Of a DNA stretch of 64,000 nt, positions 16,335 through 25,475 are shown one piece after another. Position numbers and translations under genes: made by a program. The stretch comes from Mesorhizobium sp. AR10 (lineage in GTDB: Bacteria > Pseudomonadota > Alphaproteobacteria > Rhizobiales > Rhizobiaceae), in the NCBI RefSeq assembly GCF_024746795.1, contig NZ_CP080524.1:5806001-5870000 (forward strand). Direction: 5' to 3'. Each line of letters begins with the position of its first letter. The stretch's first letter is position 1. The notes beneath the pieces were generated by a model. It was not told where the DNA came from and did no database searches. It worked only from the letters and a program-made list of their open reading frames with translations.

Positions 16335-17660
16335 TCAGCCGAACCAGGTGGGAAAGGCGTGGCGGACACGCCCGGTCGCGTCGACGCCGAAGATCACGCG
16401 ATAGCGATCAAGACAGGTGCAGGGGTGCGAGATGCCGAATTCGACGACGTCGCCGACGGCGATGTCGTCGCTCGGCGCAATCGACAGGAAGGCATGCTGG
16501 TCGTTGAGCTTGATGACCTCGGTGTGCGCCGCCGGCATCGGCAGTGGCTTGCCGGCACGGAAGACCGTAAGCAGGGTTGGAAAGCCCTGATCGAATGACA
16601 CGTCGCGCATGCCCATGCCACAGATCGCCAGGCCGGGTTCCGGCCGCGACAGCACTTCGGCCCACAGGCGCAGTGCGGGTTGAAACGAATGTCGCGCCGA
16701 AGCGCTGATACCGCCGATCGCAAAACCCCTGCGGGCATCGAGTGCGCCGAGCGATCGGTCGTAGGTGCCATGGTCGTGGAAGAAGATGGCGCCGCTGCGC
16801 AGCACCAGCGTCGCATTGCCGTCGCTGGAGACGATGGGTGACAGCGTGGCAATCACCTTGTCGAAGAAGATCGAGCCGCCAGCGGTGACGATCAGCGGTG
16901 CATCGCCGCCGACGCGGGCGCGAAGCCGCAGGAACATGTCGGCGGTCATCGCCAGCAAGGCGGATATCACCTCGTCGGTGCGGCCGGGCTCGGGTTGCGC
17001 CGCGGCACCTTCATAGGTCGCGACGCCGGCGATCAGCAGTCGCCCATCGGCAGCCGTGATCGCATCAGCGATTGCCTCGGCTTGCGTGGTGGTGCGGGCG
17101 CCCGCCCTGCCCGCGCCAAGTTCGATAAGAACGCGCAAGGGCGGCAACGCCGCATTAGTACGCCAAGCCCCGGCAAGCGCGTCTACGGCGTCGACCGAGT
17201 CGGCGAAAATATAGAGTTCGGCGTTCGGCCAGGCGCCGGCAAGCGCCGCCAACCGGTTCGCGCCACCTGCTCCGCCAACTTCGTTCGCGATGATCAGCCG
17301 GGTCAGGCCAGCCTTGAGCATCACCGTGGCCTGCCTGATATCGGCGACCGTCGTGCCCCACGCTCCGGCTTCGACCAGCGATCGGGCAAGGTCGGGCGCC
17401 ATCGGTGTCTTGGCATGCGGGGCGATCGCAGCACCTTGTTCGCGCGCGTAGCGCAGGAACAGGTCGCGGTTGGCGGCGAAGGCTGCCTCGTCGAGGGTCA
17501 GCACCGGCAACGACATGCGTCCCTCGGCCGGATGCCAGCGCTCGGCCGCGACAAGGCTGCTGTCCAGTCCGGTTGTACCGGGAGGCACGCCGCGAATGCG
17601 GTCGTCGAGTAGAAAATTTTCTCGCACCGCGAGCCCCAACACCGGTGAGTTTTCGGTCAT
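16335..17660 (-). CDS. DSD1-type PLP enzyme (D-threonine aldolase / D-serine dehydratase-like)
   Basis: A 441-residue fold-type III PLP protein. The PLP lysine is in PHAKTPMAP (about residue 83), followed by barrel strands such as RLIIANEVGG and LRVLIELGAGRAG. The C-terminal domain has the metal-binding His/Cys pattern with HAFLSI and ISHPCTCLD, as in metal-dependent D-serine dehydratases and D-threonine aldolases. Either beta-elimination or retro-aldol cleavage of a D-hydroxy amino acid is possible. The RidA gene just downstream favours a dehydratase that releases an enamine. It begins 77 bases from the divergent amidohydrolase gene. Confidence 0.87.
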   Translation of the reverse strand: MTENSPVLGLAVRENFLLDDRIRGVPPGTTGLDSSLVAAERWHPAEGRMSLPVLTLDEAAFAANRDLFLRYAREQGAAIAPHAKTPMAPDLARSLVEAGAWGTTVADIRQATVMLKAGLTRLIIANEVGGAGGANRLAALAGAWPNAELYIFADSVDAVDALAGAWRTNAALPPLRVLIELGAGRAGARTTTQAEAIADAITAADGRLLIAGVATYEGAAAQPEPGRTDEVISALLAMTADMFLRLRARVGGDAPLIVTAGGSIFFDKVIATLSPIVSSDGNATLVLRSGAIFFHDHGTYDRSLGALDARRGFAIGGISASARHSFQPALRLWAEVLSRPEPGLAICGMGMRDVSFDQGFPTLLTVFRAGKPLPMPAAHTEVIKLNDQHAFLSIAPSDDIAVGDVVEFGISHPCTCLDRYRVIFGVDATGRVRHAFPTWFG

Positions 17661-17737
17661 CCGATGCTACCCCTTTTGCCGTGGCAGGACGAAGCCTGGA
17701 TCAATTGCCGATGCCGGTCACAACATGAGAGAGATGC

Positions 17738-18679
17738 GTGCCAAAGCCTTACCCCGGACCGATCATCGATGCCCACCATCATCTCTGGGATCTCGGCCTC
17801 GGCCGGCATCCCTGGCTCGCCGCCACGGCCAGCGAACGTGGCGGCCTGGGCGAGCTTGGCCCGTTGCGCCAAAACTATCTTCCGCAGGATTATGCGCGCG
17901 ACGCCAGCAGGCACAATGTCGTCGCCACCGTCCATGTCGAAGCCGGTTGGGCGAGCGACGACTGCGTCGGCGAAACGCGATGGCTGGAGACACTCGACAA
18001 ATCGCGCGGCATCGCCGCTCGCTATGTCGTCCACGTGCCGCTCGCCGACCGCCAGGCGCAGGCCTTGATCGAGACGCAGGCGGCGTTCGGCCGTGTCGTC
18101 GGCGTGCGCGACATATTGAGCTGGGATCCCGATCCTGCCCGCCGCTTCGCGACCCACGACGGCATCATGGACTATCCGGCATGGCGTGCCGGCCTTGCCC
18201 TGCTTGCCCAGCATCGGCTTGTCTTCGACCTGATGGTGTTTCCGCGCCAACTCGCCGGCGCGGCTCGGCTTGCCGCTGCCTTCCCCGATCAACAGTTCGT
18301 GCTCAACCATTGCGGCAGCCCGATCGACCGTGACCCCGAAGGTATGCAGGCGTGGCGCGACGGGCTGCGGCTTCTGTCTCAGCGCGACAACGTCGCCATC
18401 AAGATCTCGGATCTGGTCGCCTACGATCATGACTGGACACTCGACAGTTTGAGGCCAGTCGTCCTGCATTGCATCGACTGTTTCGGCACCGGGCGCGCGA
18501 TGTTCGGCAGCGACTTCCCGGTCGCCGGTCTGCATGCATCATTCAATGCGGTGTATGACAGCTTCAAGGCCATTGCTGCAGGCTTTTCCTTGGACGAGCA
18601 GACGGCGCTGTTCTTCGGCAACGCAAGGCGCATCTATCGGCTGGACGATGTGTCATCGGCGCGCCTGCTCCCGGCCTGA
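17738..18679 (+). CDS. Amidohydrolase 2-family metal-dependent hydrolase (lactonase-like)
   Basis: A 313-residue barrel hydrolase from a GTG at 17738 with GAGAGA a few bases upstream. Metal ligands are in IIDAHHHLWD near the N-terminus; FVLNHCGSP, KISDLVAYDHDW and FGSDFPVAG follow. It is a paralogue of the hydrolase at 11002-11838 but lies alone on the opposite strand between two leftward operons, and its end overlaps the end of the convergent permease gene by 27 bases. Such overlap suggests that transcription of one may interfere with the other. A sugar-lactone substrate is inferred from family. Confidence 0.87.
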   Translation: MPKPYPGPIIDAHHHLWDLGLGRHPWLAATASERGGLGELGPLRQNYLPQDYARDASRHNVVATVHVEAGWASDDCVGETRWLETLDKSRGIAARYVVHVPLADRQAQALIETQAAFGRVVGVRDILSWDPDPARRFATHDGIMDYPAWRAGLALLAQHRLVFDLMVFPRQLAGAARLAAAFPDQQFVLNHCGSPIDRDPEGMQAWRDGLRLLSQRDNVAIKISDLVAYDHDWTLDSLRPVVLHCIDCFGTGRAMFGSDFPVAGLHASFNAVYDSFKAIAAGFSLDEQTALFFGNARRIYRLDDVSSARLLPA

Positions 18680-19624
18680 GAGAAGCAGCAGGCCCAGGAT
18701 CAGCGAGCCGAACAGGATGCTGCGCCAGCCGGGCGATGCGTTGACGACGGTGATCAGCGCGGTGATGGTGACCAGCAGGATGGCGCCGGGGATGGTGCCG
18801 GCATAGGTGCCGAGCCCGCCGAGGATCGAGGTGCCGCCGAGGACCACGGCGGCTATCGAGGCGAGCAAATAGGGATCGCCGATCCCGACATAGCCTTGTC
18901 CGTTCATACCGAGAACCAAAATGCCGGCAAGCCCCGAACAGAAGCCGCTGATGCCGTAGACCGCGAGCGTCGTCGAGGTGACCGGAACGCCGGACAAGGC
19001 CGCGGCGAGCGGATTGGCGCCCATGGCGAAGATCCGGGCACCGAGCGATGTGGCATGCATCGTCGTCAACACGATGACGGAGACGATCACCCACAAAAGC
19101 ACGCCTGCCGGAATGCCGGCCGGCCGCGCGTTGCCGAGCCAGTGAACCAGCGGGTTCTCGGCGGTCACGGCGCTGCCGCCAGCGATGATGATCAGCAGAC
19201 CCTGCAGGAATGTCGCCATGGCCAGCGTCATGATCATGGGATGAACGCGCAGCAGCGCCACGCCCAATCCGTTGACCAGACCGATTGCCGTCGTCAGCGC
19301 AAGAACGGCAAGGATGGCGGTGAGACCGGTCGGATCCGCCTGCCATGACAGCAGCGGCAGGCTGACGGCACTCACCGTGACGATCGCCGCGACGGAAAGG
19401 TCGATACCGCCGGCGATCACCACGAAGGTCTGACCCGCGGCAACCAGGCCGATGACGGCGCCGAGTTCGACCAGGTAACGCAAATGGCCGTAGGCGCCGA
19501 AGCCGCGTGACGCGACGCTCGCCACGATCCAGACGGCGGCAACGATGGCGACGGTGAGGAACGGCCGACTGCGCAGGATCATCAAGGCGCGTTTGCCGCG
19601 TGCGCTGTCTTTCCATGCTGTCAT
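18653..19624 (-). CDS. RbsC-type sugar ABC transporter permease
   Basis: A 323-residue inner-membrane protein with 8-10 hydrophobic segments and the family motif AAGQTFVVIAGGIDLSVAAI, plus ARIFAMGANPLAAALSGVPV and AAVVLGGTSILGGLGTYAGT in the C-terminal half. It pairs with the permease at 19621-20586, overlapping it by four bases, to form the channel of a CUT2-class importer driven by the ATPase at 20583-22091. The C-terminus overlaps the convergent amidohydrolase gene. Substrate is not evident. Confidence 0.93.
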   Translation of the reverse strand: MTAWKDSARGKRALMILRSRPFLTVAIVAAVWIVASVASRGFGAYGHLRYLVELGAVIGLVAAGQTFVVIAGGIDLSVAAIVTVSAVSLPLLSWQADPTGLTAILAVLALTTAIGLVNGLGVALLRVHPMIMTLAMATFLQGLLIIIAGGSAVTAENPLVHWLGNARPAGIPAGVLLWVIVSVIVLTTMHATSLGARIFAMGANPLAAALSGVPVTSTTLAVYGISGFCSGLAGILVLGMNGQGYVGIGDPYLLASIAAVVLGGTSILGGLGTYAGTIPGAILLVTITALITVVNASPGWRSILFGSLILGLLLLSGREQARR

Positions 19625-20586
19625 TGCTGCACCTTGCGGAATTGCGGGATGGCGACCGCCCCGATGATGATGAGGCCTTGGGCGACATACTGGGCGACCG
19701 GCGTGAAGCCGAGGAAGAACATGACACTGATCATCAGGCTGAGCAGCAGGCTACCGGCAAGCGCGCCGCGCATCGTGCCCTGGCCGCCAAGGAAGCCGAT
19801 GCCGCCGAGCACGGCCGCGGCAATGGAGTTCAGCGTGAAGGCTGCCCCGATGACCGGGTCGCCCGAACCGGTCTGCGCGGCGACGAACAGGCCGGCACCT
19901 GTGGAAAGCAGACCGCTGATCGCGTAGGCGGCGATGCGCGCGCCATCGACCGGCACGCCGGAGCGATAGGCGCCGACCGGATTCTCGCCGGCAGCATAGA
20001 GGCTAAGCCCAAGCGGTGTGGCGAGATAGAGCTTCCACAAGAGAACGATGAGCACCAGCAGCACGAATGCCGCCGGCGTGTTGCCGGCAAGCAAGTCGGA
20101 CAGCCACTCGGGAATGGCGCCACCGGGTCTCGGCAGGATGAGCAGTGCTGCGCCGCCGATGATGAAGGAACCGGCGAGCGTCACCACGATCGCCGGCAGG
20201 CGAAGCCTCACCACGATGAAGCCGGTCGCCGCACCAATGCCGAGGCCGGTCAGCACCACCGCCGCGGTACCGCCGGCGACGCCCAGCGGCCCAGCCATGG
20301 TCGTCGCGGCGAGGACTGCGCCCAGACTGACCGTCGCGCCAATCGCCAGGCTGATGCCCCCGGTGAGCATGAGCATCGCCTGGGCCATGGCGACCAGCGC
20401 CAGCGGAAACCAGCTCTGGGTGAATTTGGCGAAGCCGGAGGCCGTGAAGAGCCCGGGAAAGAGAAAGCCATAGGCGACGAGAAATACCAGGACCACAGCA
20501 AACAGGCTGCGCACGCCGACATTGCGGCGCAGCTGAACCGGCCAGTAGAGTGGGCCGATTTGGCTTGCGGAAGCAGGCGTATTCAT
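19621..20586 (-). CDS. RbsC-type sugar ABC transporter permease
   Basis: A 321-residue permease. The ATG at 20586 overlaps the ATPase stop (ATGA, four bases) and is preferred over an upstream in-frame start that would encode an Arg-rich, unlikely leader. Signature segments include AMLMLTGGISLAIGATVSLG, YAAGENPVGAYRSGVPV and AAVLGGIGFLGGQGTMRG. It forms the second half of the CUT2 channel. Two distinct permeases in one cassette suggest a heterodimer rather than the homodimer used by RbsC. Confidence 0.93.
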   Translation of the reverse strand: MNTPASASQIGPLYWPVQLRRNVGVRSLFAVVLVFLVAYGFLFPGLFTASGFAKFTQSWFPLALVAMAQAMLMLTGGISLAIGATVSLGAVLAATTMAGPLGVAGGTAAVVLTGLGIGAATGFIVVRLRLPAIVVTLAGSFIIGGAALLILPRPGGAIPEWLSDLLAGNTPAAFVLLVLIVLLWKLYLATPLGLSLYAAGENPVGAYRSGVPVDGARIAAYAISGLLSTGAGLFVAAQTGSGDPVIGAAFTLNSIAAAVLGGIGFLGGQGTMRGALAGSLLLSLMISVMFFLGFTPVAQYVAQGLIIIGAVAIPQFRKVQQ

Positions 20587-22091
20587 GCCGCAACCTTCCG
20601 CTGTTCTGCGCCCATCGCGGCGGAAACGATGGCTTCCTCGCTGAGCCCTCCGCGCGCCAGCATGGCGACGATGCGGCCGTCCCGAACCACGGCGACGCGG
20701 TCGCAAAGGTGCACCAGTTCGGGCGTGTCGGAGCTGAGCAGCACGACCGCCTTGCCGGCGGCGGCGAAGTTGCGAAGCATCATGTAAATTTCACGCTTGG
20801 TTTCGACATCGACGCCGCGCGTCGGATCGTTGAGGAGGAGCACGAGGGGGTCGTGCGGCATCCATTTCGCCAGCGCGACCTTCTGCTGGTTGCCGCCCGA
20901 CAGGGCCTGCGCCTGCCGGTCGAGGTCGCCCTTGATGCCGAACTGGGCGGCAAGGCCCCTTGCCGTCTCGCGCTCGGCACGGCGGCTGCGCAGCTTCAGC
21001 GCCGGCAGCCTGGCGAAAGCGGGCAGCATCATGTTGGTGATGATGGGATGGATCAGATGCAGGCCTTCGCGCTTGCGGTCGGCCGGCACATAGGCGAGGC
21101 CGAGCGCGTTGGCTTTCGGCACGCCACCCGGCAGCCCTGAGGCGCCGTTGACGGTCGCCGATGCCGTTCGTGCCGGTATGGCGCCGTAGAGGCCGAGCAG
21201 CAGATCCTCCTGGCCTTGCCCGACCAGGCCGCCGATGCCCAGCACCTCGCCTGTCCTGATGTCGAGATCGACATCGCGCATCAGGCCGGCCGAAAAATTG
21301 CGAACCGAGATGGCGTCGGCAGGCGAAGCCGAAGGCTGCCAGCGCGGAAAGAGATCGCCGGGGTCGCGGCCGACCATCAGTCGCACCAGGCCGGCGGCAT
21401 CGGTTCCTTCCAGGCTACGGTCCGCCGTGCAGGTGCCATCCTTCAGCACGGTGACATGCTGGCACAACGTCATGACTTCGTTCAGCCGGTGCGAGATGTA
21501 GAGAATGGCGATGCCTTCGCTACGCAGCCGCTCCAGCAGGTCGGTCAGGATTTTCGTTTCGGTTGCCGACAACGACGACGTCGGCTCGTCGAGAATGAGC
21601 ACACGCGGCCGGCGGTAAAGCGCCTTGGCGATTTCCACCATCTGCCGGCGGCCAAGCGACAGATGCCCGGCCGGCGTCGACAGGGGCTCGTGCAGCCCGA
21701 CGAGGTTGCACGCAGCCCTGGCTCGCGCGGCGAGTTCGTTGTAGTCGACCAGGCCGAACCGCTTGGGATAGGCGCCGAGGCCGATGTTCTCGGCTATAGA
21801 AAGACTGGCCGTCAGGCTGAGTTCCTGCTGGACGACGGCAATCCCGGCCTGCCGCGCATAACCAGGGGTCATGCGCGAGACCGGGCGTCCATCGACTTCG
21901 ATCGTCCCGCCATCCGGACGCAAGGCGCCGGACAACAGGTTGATCAGCGTCGACTTTCCGGCGCCGTTCTCGCCGAGCAGCGCATGCACGCGGCCCGGCT
22001 GGAGAGCGATGGAAACGTCGCGCAGGACGGGGTTGCCGAAGAAAGACTTCGACACACCCCGCGCCGCGAGGAGCGGAGCCATAGTCGTCAA
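20583..22091 (-). CDS. RbsA/MglA-type sugar ABC transporter ATP-binding protein (double domain)
   Basis: A 502-residue protein with two fused nucleotide-binding domains. Domain 1 has Walker A GENGAGKST, LSLGRRQMVEIAKAL and Walker B LILDEPTSSL. Domain 2 has a degenerate first half, LSGGNQQKVALAKW and VLLLNDPTRGVD. Such tandem ATPases power CUT2 importers for monosaccharides. It lies 17 bases after the binding-protein gene and overlaps the next permease gene. All catalytic motifs are present in the first domain; the Asn in place of Glu in the second Walker B (LNDP) marks that site as probably weak. Confidence 0.95.
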   Translation of the reverse strand: MTTMAPLLAARGVSKSFFGNPVLRDVSIALQPGRVHALLGENGAGKSTLINLLSGALRPDGGTIEVDGRPVSRMTPGYARQAGIAVVQQELSLTASLSIAENIGLGAYPKRFGLVDYNELAARARAACNLVGLHEPLSTPAGHLSLGRRQMVEIAKALYRRPRVLILDEPTSSLSATETKILTDLLERLRSEGIAILYISHRLNEVMTLCQHVTVLKDGTCTADRSLEGTDAAGLVRLMVGRDPGDLFPRWQPSASPADAISVRNFSAGLMRDVDLDIRTGEVLGIGGLVGQGQEDLLLGLYGAIPARTASATVNGASGLPGGVPKANALGLAYVPADRKREGLHLIHPIITNMMLPAFARLPALKLRSRRAERETARGLAAQFGIKGDLDRQAQALSGGNQQKVALAKWMPHDPLVLLLNDPTRGVDVETKREIYMMLRNFAAAGKAVVLLSSDTPELVHLCDRVAVVRDGRIVAMLARGGLSEEAIVSAAMGAEQRKVAA

Positions 22092-22108
22092 TCTACAACC
22101 CTTCAGGC

Positions 22109-23161
22109 TTATTTCTGGGCCAGCAGCTTCTTGAACAGCTCCTCATCGTAGGGCGAATAGATGTAGCCGTCAGCCGGGAAATCCTTGGCCCGGGCGAGGT
22201 ATTCGTCGATGTTGGAATTGTCGATCACCGGCAGCGGGATCTTGACGAAAGCCGGTACATCCTTGCCTTCCAGCGCCTGGACGGCGGTGTAGGTGGCGAA
22301 GGCACCCAGCCAGTTCGGCTGCATCGTCGCCCAGCTCTTCAGGCCCTTTTCCTTCCACAGTTCGAGGAACTGACGGGCGTTCTCGCCGGTGATCGGCACC
22401 TGTTCGCGGCCCTGTTTGTCGAGGGCGAGCACGGCGCCGGCCGACAGAGCGCCACCGAGCGACAGGATCCCGTCGATCTCGGGGTTGGCGAAGAGCAGGC
22501 TGGTGACGGCTTCCTGGGCAGGCGCGACATTGTAGGGCGTGTTGGTCTCGGCAAGCACCGCCACCTCAGGATGGGCCTTGAGCGCGGCGTCAGCGCCTTT
22601 GCGCCTGTCATCGCTGACCGAAACGCCGGCAGGGCCGTTGAGGATCAGGATCTTGCCCTTGCCGCCGATGGCATCGATCAGGAACTTGGCCGCCTGATCG
22701 CCCCACTGCGAGGAATCGGTGTTGACCTTGGCGGTGACCTGGTCGGTGTCGACGAGGCTGTCGAAGTTGATGATGGCAATGCCCTTGGCGCAGGCGTCGG
22801 CCAGCACGCGGGCCGGAGCTGTCGACGAGCCGGCAATCAGGATGATGGCGTCGACATCGGAATCGATCATCGACTGGATCTGCTGGATCTGGACGTTGGC
22901 GTCGCCCTGGGCGTCGGTCACGACGAGCTTGTCGACCAGCCCCTGCTTCTTGAGGGTCTCGACTTCGGCTTCGATCGTGCCCTGGGTCTGCTTCATCCAG
23001 GTTGGCACGGAGTAGATGTTGGCCCAGCCGATCGTGTACGGCGCCTTGCGGTCGCCCTTGATGCAGTTTGCGGCGGCGTTGGCCTGCGAGCCAACGCCGA
23101 TGCTCAGAACGAGACCGAGGCAAAGGGCGCTGACGGATGCGAAAAGCGATGATTTCATCAT
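22109..23161 (-). CDS. RbsB-type periplasmic sugar-binding protein
   Basis: A 350-residue exported receptor with signal peptide (SSLFASVSALCLGLVLSIGV, cleavage after ANA). The mature protein has the periplasmic-binding-protein/LacI-type layout: YTIGWANIYSVPTWMK, QIQQIQSMIDSDVDAIILI, GKGKILILNGPAGVSVSDDR and IDGILSLGGALSAG. It is the first gene of the leftward importer operon, immediately downstream of the nested palindrome at 23280-23321. It presumably feeds the substrate used by the enzymes encoded to its left. Confidence 0.94.
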   Translation of the reverse strand: MMKSSLFASVSALCLGLVLSIGVGSQANAAANCIKGDRKAPYTIGWANIYSVPTWMKQTQGTIEAEVETLKKQGLVDKLVVTDAQGDANVQIQQIQSMIDSDVDAIILIAGSSTAPARVLADACAKGIAIINFDSLVDTDQVTAKVNTDSSQWGDQAAKFLIDAIGGKGKILILNGPAGVSVSDDRRKGADAALKAHPEVAVLAETNTPYNVAPAQEAVTSLLFANPEIDGILSLGGALSAGAVLALDKQGREQVPITGENARQFLELWKEKGLKSWATMQPNWLGAFATYTAVQALEGKDVPAFVKIPLPVIDNSNIDEYLARAKDFPADGYIYSPYDEELFKKLLAQK

Positions 23162-23279
23162 GATTGTTCCCTTCTGAAGTTATGCCCGGACGTGCAGGGT
23201 CGGCACGAGAAAACCTGTCGGTTGCCGCGTCGCGGAAACCGCCTGTTTTTCGTCGGACTTTCTGCGTCAGGCTCGTTAG

Positions 23280-23321
23280 TTTGTCTGGTATTTCAGACAT
23301 GGTGTCTGTATACCGGACAAA
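23280..23321. promoter_or_regulatory. Nested palindrome, probable IclR operator
   Basis: Outer arms TTTGTCTGGTAT (23280-23291) and ATACCGGACAAA (23310-23321) are complementary with one mismatch, and an inner pair CAGACA (23294-23299) and TGTCTG (23303-23308) is perfect. The 42-base element lies between the divergent importer operon and the IclR-family gene, the usual place for an IclR tetramer site. The assignment to this regulator is inference. Confidence 0.6.
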
Positions 23322-23402
23322 TCGGATGCTAGACCTAGCCTTGACATCTTTCAAGCGCCTTGAGACGAGGGCCGAAATGATTTTTGGACGGATGCGGCTG
23401 AC

Positions 23403-24203
23403 ATGAGCGATGGCGCTACTGATCTGATGGAAACAATAGCCGGCGCCGAGCCGCGCAATGGCGAACGGCGTCGCGGCATCGACCGCGTCATCATGCTGCT
23501 GGAGGCGCTTTTGCGGCACCGCGCGCCGATGCGCGTCGGCGACATGGCCAAGATGATCGGTGCGCCGCGTTCGACCACCTACGAGATCGTCAACAGCCTG
23601 CTCGAGGCCGAAATGCTCGAAAATGTCGGGAGCGAAGGCTATGTCTATTTCGGACGGGCGATGCATCTGTTCGGCTGGGCCTATTCGCATCACAACGCTC
23701 ACTACCGGCGCATCATCGAGACGCTGGACAAGATGGCCGCAGAGACCGGCGAGACGGTCCAGTTGTGCGGCCTGCGCGGCAACAAATATGTCGTTCTCGA
23801 TTGCCGGGACTCGCCCGGCCCGTTCCGGATTTCAAGCGATGTCGGGGTCGAGGTGCCGATTCCGTGGACGGCGTCGGGACGGCTGCTGCTCGGCCATATG
23901 AGCGAGCAAGAGCTAAGGGACTTCATTCCGCTTGGCGACTACAGGCTTCCCGACGGCCGCGTCATTGCGCCAGCCGAGTTCTTCGCCGATGTCGCTGCGG
24001 CGCACCGGCAGGGTTTCAGCGAAACCGCCGCGCTGGCCGACCGCTTTACCTGGTGCATGGCCGCGCCCATCCACGACGGCCACGGCGCCATCAACAAGAC
24101 CCTGTGTTTCGTGTTGCCCGTCGACACGCCGGAAGCGCGGCGGACCGAGTTGCTCGCCCTGCTGCGCGAGCGCGCCCGTGGGCTGTCTCTGGCAGGAAGC
24201 TAG
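23403..24203 (+). CDS. IclR-family transcriptional regulator
   Basis: A 266-residue regulator. The N-terminal winged helix is seen in RGIDRVIMLLEALL, PMRVGDMAKMIGAPRSTTYE and VNSLLEAEMLE; the C-terminal effector domain contains the ETGETVQLCGLRGNKYVVLD and PIPWTASGRLLLGHMS landmarks. It is divergent from the importer operon starting at 23161, with a nested palindrome in the 241-base gap, so it is the likely regulator of that operon. Effector and sign of regulation are unknown. Confidence 0.93.
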   Translation: MSDGATDLMETIAGAEPRNGERRRGIDRVIMLLEALLRHRAPMRVGDMAKMIGAPRSTTYEIVNSLLEAEMLENVGSEGYVYFGRAMHLFGWAYSHHNAHYRRIIETLDKMAAETGETVQLCGLRGNKYVVLDCRDSPGPFRISSDVGVEVPIPWTASGRLLLGHMSEQELRDFIPLGDYRLPDGRVIAPAEFFADVAAAHRQGFSETAALADRFTWCMAAPIHDGHGAINKTLCFVLPVDTPEARRTELLALLRERARGLSLAGS

Positions 24204-24281
24204 GGTAGAAGAGCCTAATAAACCCTTCAGCCGCGAACAACTTGCCGGATGGCAGGATCGCCCGTGAACATGGCTTGTATT

Positions 24282-24335
24282 TTTCGCGTTAAAGAATAAA
24301 TTTACGCGTGGAATGATTTACCGATACGCGTTGAA
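24282..24335. promoter_or_regulatory. Three CGCG-centred sites upstream of the LacI gene
   Basis: TTTCGCGTTAAAG (from 24282), TTTACGCGTGGAA (core ACGCGT 24304-24309) and GATACGCGTTGAA (core 24326-24331) are spaced about 20 and 22 bases centre to centre, about two helical turns. LacI-family proteins bind palindromes centred on CG. The same type of core occurs in the palindromes at 27694 and 40965, suggesting autoregulation plus two distant targets. Confidence 0.5.
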
Positions 24336-24452
24336 ACTGTCAAAATTGTCTGTAAAATTTCGCCTTGCAGTTGCACGGCAGCGCACCGTATGTAGGTGCT
24401 TGGGGCTGCGCTAGGGCGACCAGATACTGGATGTCCGCGCCGCGAGGGTTGA

Positions 24453-25475
24453 ATGCCGATGACGCACAAGACGATGGAGGATTTCGCCCGCTCTTGCGGC
24501 GTCTCCAGGCCGACACTGTCGAAATATTTCGACGATCCAACCAGCGTCAAGCTGGCGACGCGAAAGCGGATCGAGGAAGCGCTGCGCTCGTCCGACTACC
24601 AGCCCAATCTCTTTGCCCGCAACCTGAACCGCAAACGGACCCGCAGCATCGGCATCATGGTGCCGACAGTGGCCGATCCCTTCTATTCGGAGATGGTCAG
24701 CCGCATCGAACTCAGGCTGCGCGACGAAGGCTACTGGCCGATCGTCATCTCCTCGCACGGCTCGCGCGAGCTCGAAGTGGAGGCGACGCGAACCATCCTG
24801 TCACTGAAAGTCTCCGGTGCACTCATCGCGCCGCTCGGCCTGCGCTCGGACCACCGCACGCTGGAGAAGCTGACGCAGGCCATTCCGGTCGTCTATTTCG
24901 ACACCTATCTCGAAGGCGGAACGCCGTTCGTCGGCAACAACAACAGCCAGAGCGTCTCGACCATCGTCGACTACCTTTGTCGTTCCGGCGACGCCCCGAT
25001 CTATTTCGATATCCCGCACGTCAACCACAACTCGCCAGAACGCCTGAACAGCTATGTCGCCTCCATGAAGCGGCTCAGGCAGGAGCCTGTCGTCATCGGC
25101 AACATCGACGACTACACATGGGATTTCGAACGGATCGGATACGAGCAGACGGAAAAAATGCTCGGCAATGGCGGCCTGCCGGGCAAGACCATTCTGTGCG
25201 CCAACGACCGTCTCGCCTTCGGCGTGATGGCGGCCGCCTACTCGCAAGGCCTCAAGGTTGGCCGCGGGGGCGATTGCGACCTGCGTGTCGCAGCTCATGA
25301 CGATCACCCACTGAGCCGCTACACCTGCCCTGCGCTGACCACCATGGCGCAGGACTTCGCTGCCATGGCGGGACGCAGCGTCGAGACGCTGCTGGCCTTG
25401 CTGAATGAGGATGGAGCAGAGGTTGCCTCGAAGGTCAATCTCGACTCGACCCTGGTGATGCGTCAGTCGGCCTGA
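24453..25475 (+). CDS. LacI-family transcriptional regulator
   Basis: A 340-residue repressor-type protein. The N-terminal helix-turn-helix and hinge are TMEDFARSCGVSRPTLSKYF, followed by KRIEEALRSSDYQPN; the rest is a periplasmic-binding-like sugar domain starting SIGIMVPTVADPFYSEM. The HTH replaces the common VAxxAGVS with FARSCGVS and carries a Lys-Tyr-Phe in the recognition helix, which is compatible with the unusual sites upstream. It converges on an alpha/beta hydrolase gene with a 13-base overlap. Likely targets are its own promoter and the duplicated promoters at 27.7 and 40.9 kb. Confidence 0.93.
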   Translation: MPMTHKTMEDFARSCGVSRPTLSKYFDDPTSVKLATRKRIEEALRSSDYQPNLFARNLNRKRTRSIGIMVPTVADPFYSEMVSRIELRLRDEGYWPIVISSHGSRELEVEATRTILSLKVSGALIAPLGLRSDHRTLEKLTQAIPVVYFDTYLEGGTPFVGNNNSQSVSTIVDYLCRSGDAPIYFDIPHVNHNSPERLNSYVASMKRLRQEPVVIGNIDDYTWDFERIGYEQTEKMLGNGGLPGKTILCANDRLAFGVMAAAYSQGLKVGRGGDCDLRVAAHDDHPLSRYTCPALTTMAQDFAAMAGRSVETLLALLNEDGAEVASKVNLDSTLVMRQSA

